A model generated the notes under the pieces. The model saw only the letters and a program-made list of their open reading frames with translations, did not search any database and was not told the origin of the DNA. The position numbers were made by a program, and so were the translations under genes. From positions 433,098 through 497,097 of the forward strand of contig JOGW01000001.1 of NCBI GenBank assembly GCA_000721375.1: DNA of 64,000 nucleotides, given 5' to 3'. The stretch comes from Streptomyces sp. NRRL B-3428 (lineage in GTDB: Bacteria; Actinomycetota; Actinomycetes; Streptomycetales; Streptomycetaceae). Of the stretch, positions 41,968 through 53,200 are shown one piece after another (within the stretch, counting starts at the first letter, position 1; every line of letters starts with the position of its first letter).

Positions 41968-42684
41968 ATGCCCCCTGCCAGCCCCTACGCCACGAGCTGG
42001 GAGAGCTACTGGTCCGATGCCGAGGCCGGCGGCCACTCCTCCTTGTGGGACACCGAGCCCGAGCGGGCCAGCGCCCAGGACTGGCCGCACTTCGCCGCCC
42101 TGCTGCCGCCCGGCCGCACCCTGGTCGACCTCGGCTGCGGCAACGGCACGCAGACCCGCCATCTCGCGCGCCACCACGACCACGTCATAGGCACCGACAT
42201 CTCGCCCTCCGCGGTCAGGACCGCCCAGGCCCTGCACCCCGCAGGCACCTATCTGGTGCTCGATCTGCTCGATCCGAAGGCCGTCGCGGAACTCCACGAC
42301 AGGCTCGGCGACGTGAGCGTCTACATGCGGACGGTGCTGCACCAGATCCGCCCCGAGCACCGACCCGCCTTCGCCGAAGGCCTGCGCACGCTCCTGGGCG
42401 CGGACGGTGTGCTCGCCTGCACCGAACTCGCCCCCGCCGCCGAGCCTTACCTCCACGAACTCGTGGAGCGGCACGGTGCACCGCCCGGACTCACCCGGGT
42501 GATGGCCACCGGGGTGCAGCCGGGCAGTGTCGGACGCGACGAAGTGCTCGGCCTCCTCGGCGCCGGGGAGTACTCCGTGCTGGCCGAGGCCGACACCGCC
42601 ATCCATCTGAGCCATCGGCTCCCGAACGGTGAACGCCCGCAGGTTCCGGCCTACTTCATGGCCCTGCGCCGCACCCGAGCGTGA
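41968..42684 (+). CDS. SAM-dependent methyltransferase of the rppA cluster
   Basis: A 238-residue class I methyltransferase. Motif I is LVDLGCGNGTQTRHLAR; GTDISPSAVRTA binds the ribose, and later VSVYMRTVLHQI and LACTEL mark the central strands. Likely O- or C-methylates the aromatic product of RppA or its reduced form; this is inferred from position. A strong hairpin terminator follows immediately, ending the rppA operon. Confidence 0.9.
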   Translation: MPPASPYATSWESYWSDAEAGGHSSLWDTEPERASAQDWPHFAALLPPGRTLVDLGCGNGTQTRHLARHHDHVIGTDISPSAVRTAQALHPAGTYLVLDLLDPKAVAELHDRLGDVSVYMRTVLHQIRPEHRPAFAEGLRTLLGADGVLACTELAPAAEPYLHELVERHGAPPGLTRVMATGVQPGSVGRDEVLGLLGAGEYSVLAEADTAIHLSHRLPNGERPQVPAYFMALRRTRA

Positions 42685-42687
42685 ACC

Positions 42688-42730
42688 CGCGTGCCCTCGA
42701 CGCCCCGGCCAGGGGCGTCGAGGGCACGCG
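42688..42730. terminator. 19-bp perfect hairpin ending the rppA operon
   Basis: CGTGCCCTCGACGCCCC pairs with GGGGCGTCGAGGGCACG around a five-base GGCCA loop, and the pairing extends two more bases to 42688/42730. No T run; typical of high-GC intrinsic-like terminators. Confidence 0.85.
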
Positions 42731-42781
42731 CACGGCTCGGCGTCGGTGCGGACGGCGTTGGAGCGGGCGGACCGACCGCAC

Positions 42782-42787
42782 TACAGT
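42782..42787 (+). promoter_or_regulatory. -10 element of a leaderless gene
   Basis: TACAGT ends seven bases before the GTG of the phosphopantetheinyl transferase. Confidence 0.5.
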
Positions 42788-42794
42788 CGGCCGG

Positions 42795-43475
42795 GTGATC
42801 GAGACCAGCCGGTTCGGCGTGGACCCCCTGCCGGCCGAGGCGCCCCTCGCGGGCCCCGCGGTCTGGTCGGTGCGCGGCCTTGAAGGCTACGCACCCGTGC
42901 TCGACGCCGACGAGCAGCGCAAGGCCGCCGCCTTCGTGCGCCCAGCGGACCGCGAGACCTACATCGCCGCGCACACCGCGCTGCGCGTGCTCGTGGGCGC
43001 CCGCCTGGGCGAGGACCCCGCGGGGCTGCGTTACGTCCGGGAGGACTGCCCGGGCTGCGGCGGCCCGCACGGCCGCCCGGCGCTCGCCTCCGGCGGTGTC
43101 GGCCCGCCGCCGCTGCACTTCTCGCTCTCGCACACCCACGGTCTCGCCGTGATCGCCCTCGCGCCCTCCCCGGTGGGGGTGGACGTGGAGGCGGTCCCCG
43201 AGGCGTCGCTCGTGTCCGATGTGGCGACCGCCCTGCACCCGGACGAGCGGCGCGAGCTGGCCGAACTGCCCGCCGGGGAGCAGCCGTTCGCGTTCGCCCG
43301 CTGCTGGACCCGCAAGGAGGCCTATCTCAAGGGCACGGGTGAGGGTCTGACCGGACCGGGCTTCGCGTCGACCGTGGTGGGCACCGGTTCACAGCCGCTG
43401 CCGGTACCGGGCTGGACCCTCGCGGACGTACGGGCGCCGCAGGGTTACGCGGCTGCCGTGGCGGTACGGGACTGA
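42795..43475 (+). CDS. 4'-phosphopantetheinyl transferase (Sfp type)
   Basis: A 226-residue enzyme that attaches the CoA phosphopantetheine arm to carrier proteins. Hallmarks: SPVGVDVEAV (metal-binding Asp and Glu) and RCWTRKEAYLKGTGEGL. Type III polyketide synthases need no such arm, so it probably serves carrier proteins elsewhere in the genome. It has its own leaderless-type promoter after the rppA-operon terminator. GTG start. Confidence 0.88.
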   Translation: MIETSRFGVDPLPAEAPLAGPAVWSVRGLEGYAPVLDADEQRKAAAFVRPADRETYIAAHTALRVLVGARLGEDPAGLRYVREDCPGCGGPHGRPALASGGVGPPPLHFSLSHTHGLAVIALAPSPVGVDVEAVPEASLVSDVATALHPDERRELAELPAGEQPFAFARCWTRKEAYLKGTGEGLTGPGFASTVVGTGSQPLPVPGWTLADVRAPQGYAAAVAVRD

Positions 43476-43546
43476 GCCGGACCGGCAGGGTGCGACCCAC
43501 GGACCCAGCGCCTCTGAGGGGCACGGCGTACGGTGAGGGCCGCTGT

Positions 43547-43611
43547 CTGATCCGCCCGTCTGATCTGCCGATCTGCTCTGCCGGTCTGATCCGCCCGCCT
43601 GATCCGCCAGT
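43547..43611. repeat. 13-bp direct repeat, five units, before the ThuA gene
   Basis: Five head-to-tail 13-base units: CTGATCCGCCCGT, CTGATCTGCCGAT, CTGCTCTGCCGGT, CTGATCCGCCCGC and CTGATCCGCCAGT. They end 30 bases before the ATG. They could be binding sites of a regulator or simple tandem expansion. Confidence 0.85.
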
Positions 43612-43641
43612 CGACCGGCCGCCGCCCCCTCCGGAGCGCCC

Positions 43642-44289
43642 ATGCCCCGCATCCTCGTCTGCACCCGCACCACCGACTACCGCCACGACTCCATCCCGGC
43701 CGCCCTCACCGCCTTCGACGGCTTCGGCTTCGAAGTCGACGCCACGGAGGACCCCTCGGCCTTGGAGGCCGGACTCGACCGCTACGCCGCCGTCGTCTTC
43801 CTGCTCACCAGCGGCGACATCCTCACCCCGGCCGGACGCACGGCCCTGCGCTCGTACGTCGAGGGCGGCGGCGGTTTCGTCGGGGTGCACTCCGCGTCGT
43901 GCACCGAGTACTCCTGGCCGTACTTCGGCGAACTCCTCGGCGCCCGCTTCACCCGCCACCCCGCGTACCAGCCGGGCCGCGTGGACGTGACCGACCGCAC
44001 CCACCTCGCGACCCGACACCTGCCCGCGCACTGGGACTTCACCGACGAGTGGTACGACTTCGACCGCCGGCCCGCCGACGCACACGTACTGGCGTACGCC
44101 GACGAGACCTCGTACGACCGCGAGGGCGGCGGGATGGGCGAAGCCGGCCATCCCCTGGTGTGGTGCCGGGAGCAGGGGGCGGGCCGGGTGTTCTACACCT
44201 CGCTCGGGCATGCGGAAGAGGCGTACGGGGACCGGCTGTTCCTGGCGCACCTCGCCGGGGGACTGGGCTGGGCGACCGGGCAGGGGTGA
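43642..44289 (+). CDS. ThuA-domain protein
   Basis: A 215-residue ThuA/trehalose-utilisation-like glutaminase-fold protein. The fold start is ILVCTRTTDYRHDSIPAALT; GGGGFVGVHSASCTEYSWPY and GRVFYTSLGHAEEAY are the family signatures. These proteins are associated with sugar degradation. It lies just upstream of, but convergent with, a beta-galactosidase. A five-unit 13-base direct repeat lies 30 bases upstream. Confidence 0.88.
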   Translation: MPRILVCTRTTDYRHDSIPAALTAFDGFGFEVDATEDPSALEAGLDRYAAVVFLLTSGDILTPAGRTALRSYVEGGGGFVGVHSASCTEYSWPYFGELLGARFTRHPAYQPGRVDVTDRTHLATRHLPAHWDFTDEWYDFDRRPADAHVLAYADETSYDREGGGMGEAGHPLVWCREQGAGRVFYTSLGHAEEAYGDRLFLAHLAGGLGWATGQG

Positions 44290-44343
44290 GCCGGGAGCGC
44301 GCGACGCCGACCGCGCGGACCCGGCCCCGACCGCGTGACTCCG

Positions 44344-48571
<4,228 letters not shown>

Positions 48572-48650
48572 CAAGTCAGGGGGACCCTTCAAGGGAAGTG
48601 GCCCCGGCAGCGCCCCGCTCTACTGGCGGCGCGATTGGTTCAGTCTGGGA

Positions 48651-48725
48651 TCAGCCGGAGACCACAAGGGGGTTGGTGATGGTCTTCTGCGTGCGGACGA
48701 AGCCCGCCGTGGCGATGACAGTCAT
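48651..48725 (-). CDS. 24-residue small ORF upstream of rsgA
   Basis: ATG preceded by GGGAGG (eight bases before it) opens a 24-codon frame: MTVIATAGFVRTQKTI, ending in ..NPLVVSG. The site is better than that of many real genes here. It ends about 80 bases before rsgA on the same strand and could be a leader peptide or a small protein. No family recognised. Confidence 0.4.
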   Translation of the reverse strand: MTVIATAGFVRTQKTITNPLVVSG

Positions 48726-48877
48726 CGGTCACACCTCCCGTGTTCTCCAGCGATGACGACTCGACCGGAAACCGCTGGTGCGGCCCGGTCCTCGGTTCGA
48801 CGGATGAAAGATAACCGGGCGGACCGCTCGGGCGCCAAATGTTTTTTCGATACGGGTTCAGGGGCGCCGGAAGTTCG

Positions 48878-48906
48878 TTGACGGGCCGCGCGAGGCTACC
48901 TACTGT
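48878..48906 (+). promoter_or_regulatory. Strong leaderless promoter of the acetyltransferase
   Basis: TTGACG, 17-base spacer, TACTGT; eight bases then separate the -10 from the ATG. The best-formed promoter in the window. Confidence 0.7.
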
Positions 48907-48914
48907 CGGCCCCC

Positions 48915-49868
48915 ATGCCTTCTGACGCTGCACTCGCAGAACTTGTCCTCCGCCCGATATCCGGGCCCGAGGAAATCGAGCTCTTCAACACCCTGCCCTA
49001 CACGATCAACCATGAACTGGCCGATGATCTGGCCGAGGGTCGCCGGATCCCCGCCTGGATGTGGCTCGCGCTGCGCGGCGAACGTGTCGTCGCCCGCGTC
49101 GCCTGGTGGGCCAAGGCCGCCGGCGCGACCGGACCGGACGCCCTGGACATCCTCGACATCGACGACGAGGACCCGTACGCCGTCGACGCGGCCCACGCCC
49201 TGTTCGCGAAGGCCTCCGCCTCGGTGATCGGGGACGGCGGCACGCATGTCGAATACGGCCGCTTCATCCCGGGCGACTGGCGCGAGGACCCGCGGGCCCG
49301 GCGCGCGGTCGAGCACCGGATGGCGGTTCTGGAAGCCACGGGGGCCCGGCTCACCGTCGAGCGTCTGCGCCTGGAATGGCGGCCCGGTACGGAGCTTCCC
49401 GCCCGCGACCCGCGCCTCGCCTTCCGGCCGGCCCTCGACGAGGCCGAACTCCTCGCCCTGCAGACCCGCGTCCTCGACGGCACTCTCGACTTCCACAGTC
49501 AGGACGACCTGAAGAAGAATTCGGCGGACGACGTCGCGAAGGAGTGGTGGGACGACGAGTTCGCTCGCTACACGACTCCGCGTGAGTGGTGGCAGATCGC
49601 GACGCTCGCGGACACCGGTGAGGCGGTCGGGTTCGTGATCCCGGCGAAGAACTCTTACCACCCGATCATCGCGTACATCGGCGTGGTGCCCGAGCACCGT
49701 GGCAAGGGCTACATCCACGGGATCCTCGGCGAGGGCACGCGCATCCTGGCCGCCCAGGACGTCCCGCGCATCCGCGCCGCCACGGATGTCGGCAACGTGC
49801 CGATGGCCGCGGCGTTCGAGCGCGCGGGATTCGTGAACTTCGAGCGCGCGATCAACATGGCCTGGTAA
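48915..49868 (+). CDS. Tandem GNAT acetyltransferase
   Basis: A 317-residue protein with two GCN5-type halves; the second is complete, with acetyl-CoA loop IAYIGVVPEHRGKGYIHGIL and NVPMAAAFERAGFVNFERAI. The first half lacks a clear loop. Resembles aminoglycoside or mycothiol-type tandem acetyltransferases in layout, but the substrate is unknown. No ribosome binding site; the ATG lies at the predicted transcription start. Confidence 0.88.
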   Translation: MPSDAALAELVLRPISGPEEIELFNTLPYTINHELADDLAEGRRIPAWMWLALRGERVVARVAWWAKAAGATGPDALDILDIDDEDPYAVDAAHALFAKASASVIGDGGTHVEYGRFIPGDWREDPRARRAVEHRMAVLEATGARLTVERLRLEWRPGTELPARDPRLAFRPALDEAELLALQTRVLDGTLDFHSQDDLKKNSADDVAKEWWDDEFARYTTPREWWQIATLADTGEAVGFVIPAKNSYHPIIAYIGVVPEHRGKGYIHGILGEGTRILAAQDVPRIRAATDVGNVPMAAAFERAGFVNFERAINMAW

Positions 49869-49889
49869 CCCAGCCCCACGGCAACCCAG

Positions 49890-50046
49890 CCCCTGCGGCG
49901 TTTGAGCAGATCCGAACGAAGTTCGGATGCAGGGGTCCGGGGCAAAGCCCCCCACGCGGCGGAGCCGCAAATGTCACAGCCGGGAAGGGGGGTGGGGGGA
50001 AAGCCCGCCGCAGGCGCAACCGCCCCGCACCCGGCGACGGAACCGC
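49890..50046. repeat. Streptomyces-type interspersed intergenic repeat
   Basis: A noncoding GC-rich block of about 150 bases beginning CCCCTGCGGCGTTTGAG. It folds into nested hairpins: CCCCTGC/GCAGGGG outside, ATCCGAAC/GTTCGGAT inside, then GGGGC-AAA-GCCCC. The GGCGTTTGAG start, the 'GTCCGGGGC...AGCCCC' core and the 'GGGAAGGGG' end resemble a repeat family I remember from many Streptomyces genomes; that identity is not verified here. Confidence 0.6.
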
Positions 50047-50128
50047 CCCCCAAGCGCAACAGATCCCCAACGGACGCGGTGTCCGATAACCGCCAGCAGC
50101 ACCCCGCAGGGGCCCGCACACTGGAAGC

Positions 50129-51496
50129 GTGATCGACCAGGAAACCGCCTACGAGGCGGTACGCAGCCGGGACCCCCGCTTCGACGGGGAGTTCTTCTTC
50201 GCCGTGGCGACCACCGGGATCTACTGCCGTCCGAGCTGCCCGGCCGTCACCCCCAAGCGGACCAACGTCCACTTCTACCCGACCGCCGCCGCGGCCCAGG
50301 GCGGCGGCTACCGCGCCTGCCGCCGCTGCCGCCCCGACGCGGTCCCCGGCTCGGCCGACTGGAACGCCAGGGCCGACGTCGTGGGCCGCGCGATGCGCAT
50401 GATCACGGACGGGGTCGTGGACCGCGAGGGCGTGCCGGGGCTCGCCGTCCGCCTCGGCTACAGCGCCCGCCAGGTCCAGCGCCAGCTCACCGCCGAGGTG
50501 GGCGCCGGGCCCGTGGCGCTGGCCCGGGCCCAGCGCGCCCACACCGCCCGCCTCCTGCTGCAGACCACCTCGCTCCCCGTCACCGACGTCGCCTTCGCGG
50601 CCGGTTTCGCCAGCGTGCGGCAGTTCAACGACACCGTCCGCGACATCTACGCCAGGACCCCGAGCGAGCTGCGCAAGGAGACCGGCACGAAGACCGCCAA
50701 GCCCGCGGCCACCACCGGCGCCGGCGTACCGCTCCGGCTCGCCTACCGGGGCGCCTACCACGCCGCCTCCGTCTTCGATCTGCTCGCCGCCGAGGCGATC
50801 GGGCGGATCGAGGAGGTCACGGGCGAGCCCGACGCCCGTACGTACCGGCGCACTCTTCGCCTGCCCCACGGCACCGGCATCGTCGGTGTCGACGAGCATG
50901 CCCACGGACCGTGGCTGGAGGCCCGGATCCATCTCACGGATCTGCGCGACCTCACCACCGCGGTCCAGCGGTTGCGCCGGCTCTTCGACCTGGACGCCGA
51001 TCCGTACGCCGTCGAGCAGCGGCTCGCCGAGGATCCGCGGCTCGCCGCCCTCATCTCGGCCCGCCCCGGCCTTCGTTCGCCGGGCGCCGCGGACCCCGAG
51101 GAGTTCGCCGTGCGTGCGGTACTCGGCCGGGAAGGGGCGGAGCGGGTGCTCGACGCGTACGGCACCCGGCTGGCCGACCCCTGCGGCACCCTGACGCATC
51201 TGTTCCCCGAACCGGCGCGCCTCGCCGAGGAGTTGCCGCTCGCGAAGGCGCTCACCGACGGCGCCGTACGACTGGACGCGGGGGCCGACCGCGACGATGC
51301 CGACGAGGCCCTGCGCGCTGTCGCCGGAGTCGATCCGCGCACCGCGGCCCTGATCAGGATGCGCGCCCTCGGCGACCCCGATGTCTCACCCCCGGACGAA
51401 CCGTCCGAGGACGCCTGGCGACCGTGGCGCTCCTACGCCCACCGCCACCTGTGGACTGCCCGCAGCGACAGCATGCAGAAGGAAGAGCAGCGATGA
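50129..51496 (+). CDS. Ada-AlkA fusion: alkylation response regulator and 3-methyladenine glycosylase
   Basis: A 455-residue fusion. Residues 1-80: Ada N-terminal methyl-phosphotriester acceptor with Cys33, Cys37, Cys64 and Cys67 binding Zn (GIYCRPSCPAV, YRACRRCRP). Residues 85-185: AraC-type DNA-binding domain (VTDVAFAAGFASVRQFND). Residues 195-455: AlkA-type glycosylase with AGVDPRTAALIRMRALGDPD. Removal of alkylated bases and induction of the response are combined in one protein. GTG start; overlaps ogt by four bases. Confidence 0.92.
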   Translation: MIDQETAYEAVRSRDPRFDGEFFFAVATTGIYCRPSCPAVTPKRTNVHFYPTAAAAQGGGYRACRRCRPDAVPGSADWNARADVVGRAMRMITDGVVDREGVPGLAVRLGYSARQVQRQLTAEVGAGPVALARAQRAHTARLLLQTTSLPVTDVAFAAGFASVRQFNDTVRDIYARTPSELRKETGTKTAKPAATTGAGVPLRLAYRGAYHAASVFDLLAAEAIGRIEEVTGEPDARTYRRTLRLPHGTGIVGVDEHAHGPWLEARIHLTDLRDLTTAVQRLRRLFDLDADPYAVEQRLAEDPRLAALISARPGLRSPGAADPEEFAVRAVLGREGAERVLDAYGTRLADPCGTLTHLFPEPARLAEELPLAKALTDGAVRLDAGADRDDADEALRAVAGVDPRTAALIRMRALGDPDVSPPDEPSEDAWRPWRSYAHRHLWTARSDSMQKEEQR

Positions 51497-51978
51497 CCAC
51501 GACGTACTACACCACCGTCCAAAGCCCCCTCGGCGAGCTCCTGTTGACGGGCGACGGCTCGGGCGCGCTCAGCTCCCTGTCCGTGCCCGGCCAGAAGGGC
51601 GGACGCACGGTCGAGGACGGCTGGGTGCGCAGGCCGGAGGCCTTCGCCGAGGCAGAACGGCAGCTCGCCGGGTACTTCCGGGGTGAACTCAAGGAGTTCC
51701 ACCTGGAGTTCCGGACGCAGGGCACGGACTTCCGTGAGCAGGTCTGGGCCGCGCTCGACGCCGTCCCCTACGGCGCCACCACCACGTACGGCGAGATCGC
51801 CCGCACCATCGGCGCCTCGCGCGCGGCCGTACGGGCGGTCGGCGGCGCGATCGGCGCCAACCCGCTCCTGATCGTGCGCCCGTGCCACCGGGTGATCGGC
51901 GCGGACGGCTCGCTCACCGGCTACGCGGGCGGCCTGGAACGCAAGGAGCGGCTGCTCGGCCTTGAAGGCGTGCTCTGA
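51493..51978 (+). CDS. ogt: Methylated-DNA--protein-cysteine methyltransferase Ogt
   Basis: Transfers the methyl group of O6-methylguanine to its own Cys131 (RPCHRVIG). 161 residues, helix-turn-helix ATTTYGEIARTIG, C-terminal GLERKERLLGLEG. Overlaps the Ada-AlkA gene by four bases (ATGA), so the two alkylation-repair proteins are made together. Confidence 0.96.
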   Translation: MTTTYYTTVQSPLGELLLTGDGSGALSSLSVPGQKGGRTVEDGWVRRPEAFAEAERQLAGYFRGELKEFHLEFRTQGTDFREQVWAALDAVPYGATTTYGEIARTIGASRAAVRAVGGAIGANPLLIVRPCHRVIGADGSLTGYAGGLERKERLLGLEGVL

Positions 51979-52064
51979 GAGCACGCCCGCACGGGCCGGG
52001 CAGCCGCCCGTTCGTTCAACATGTAGAGGAGCTCCAACCGCTCCGAGCTCTCCGCACGCTCCGG

Positions 52065-53045
52065 CTAGCGCGCCACCCAGCCCCGCTCGTACGCATGCCA
52101 CCCCAGCTGCAGCCGAGTGGTCACGCCCGTCAGCTCCATCAGCCGTTTGACCCGCCGCTGCACCGTCCGCAGCCCCAGATCGAGCTGCTTGGCCACGCTG
52201 GCGTCCGTCAGGCCCGCGAGCAGCAGCGACAGGATCTCCAGATCGGTGGTGTCGGGTCCGTCGCCGTCCTCCGCGTACACCGATTCGTCTTCGCCTAGCC
52301 GTAGCGGCAGCGCATCGCGCCAGACCGAGGTGAACAGGCCGTAGAGGGATTCGAGCAGCCCGCTGGCATGCACCACGAGCGCCGCCGGTTCCGCGTCGCG
52401 CGAGGTGAGCGGGACCATCGCGAGGGTGCGGTCGGCGATCACCAGCTTGGTCGGTACGCGGTCCACGACCCGTACCTGCTCGTCCCGCCGCAGCGCCGTG
52501 GAGAGTTCGAGCAGTCCGGTCGGCAGATCGAGCACGGCCCGCTCGACGATCACCCGGTAGGTGACACCGCGCTCGGTCGCCTGGGCCTCGGCATCGTTGT
52601 CGAACCCGGAGACCACCGTGGGCCGCCCGGTGACCAGTGCGCAGACCTCATGGGTGGCGCCGAGCTGAAGCTGCAGAAAACGCTTGGCGACCGCGCCCGC
52701 CCCGGTGACCACCTCGACGAGATCGTGCACGGAGGGCTCGTCGACCTGTGCGCGGTACTCCTCGGCGAGCAGCGCCGCCGCCAGCTCGGCCCGCTCCAGC
52801 TCATGGCGCTGCTGGGTGAGCAGCGCACCGAGCGCGACACCCGGGGGCGCGGCGACCCAGCGGCCCTGGCGTGCGGTGGACTGGGCGGCGAGGCCGTGGT
52901 GTTCGAGCCGCCGCAGAGTCCGCTCCGTCTCCACCTCGGCCAGCGTGAGCCGGTGCGCGAGATCGGCGACATCGGCGGCGCCCAGCATCACCAGCGCCCG
53001 GTACGCGGACTCCTGCGCCTCGTCCAGTCCTATGGCCCCCAGCAT
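52065..53045 (-). CDS. TrmB/LuxR-type hybrid transcriptional regulator
   Basis: A 326-residue regulator. The N-terminal helix-turn-helix resembles TrmB-like domains (LDEAQESAYRALVMLGAADV). The C-terminus carries a LuxR-type helix-turn-helix (LSLLLAGLTDASVAKQLDL). The middle part may bind a ligand (LPTGLLELSTALRRDEQVRV). Divergent from the subtilase gene and probably its regulator. Confidence 0.88.
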   Translation of the reverse strand: MLGAIGLDEAQESAYRALVMLGAADVADLAHRLTLAEVETERTLRRLEHHGLAAQSTARQGRWVAAPPGVALGALLTQQRHELERAELAAALLAEEYRAQVDEPSVHDLVEVVTGAGAVAKRFLQLQLGATHEVCALVTGRPTVVSGFDNDAEAQATERGVTYRVIVERAVLDLPTGLLELSTALRRDEQVRVVDRVPTKLVIADRTLAMVPLTSRDAEPAALVVHASGLLESLYGLFTSVWRDALPLRLGEDESVYAEDGDGPDTTDLEILSLLLAGLTDASVAKQLDLGLRTVQRRVKRLMELTGVTTRLQLGWHAYERGWVAR

Positions 53046-53200
53046 TCGCGCTTACCCCTCACCACGTGCAGTTCCAACCCCTCGCAGACTCCCTCGTGGC
53101 GGGAAACAGCCACGGCGGGAACCCGCCCATCCACATCATCCCTGCACCAGTGGCCTCTCTGCCAATGTGTCGCCACCGCAGTTCCACGTGAGGGAGAGGT

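Noticed and set aside
42795..43475. Phosphopantetheinyl transferase as part of the rppA pathway
   Set aside because: Type III synthases act without carrier proteins, and a strong terminator and separate promoter separate it from the rppA operon.
49927..51978. A 683-codon frame in the second plus-strand frame
   Set aside because: Starts within the interspersed repeat and runs in the wrong frame of the Ada-AlkA gene until it merges with ogt; it is an artefact.
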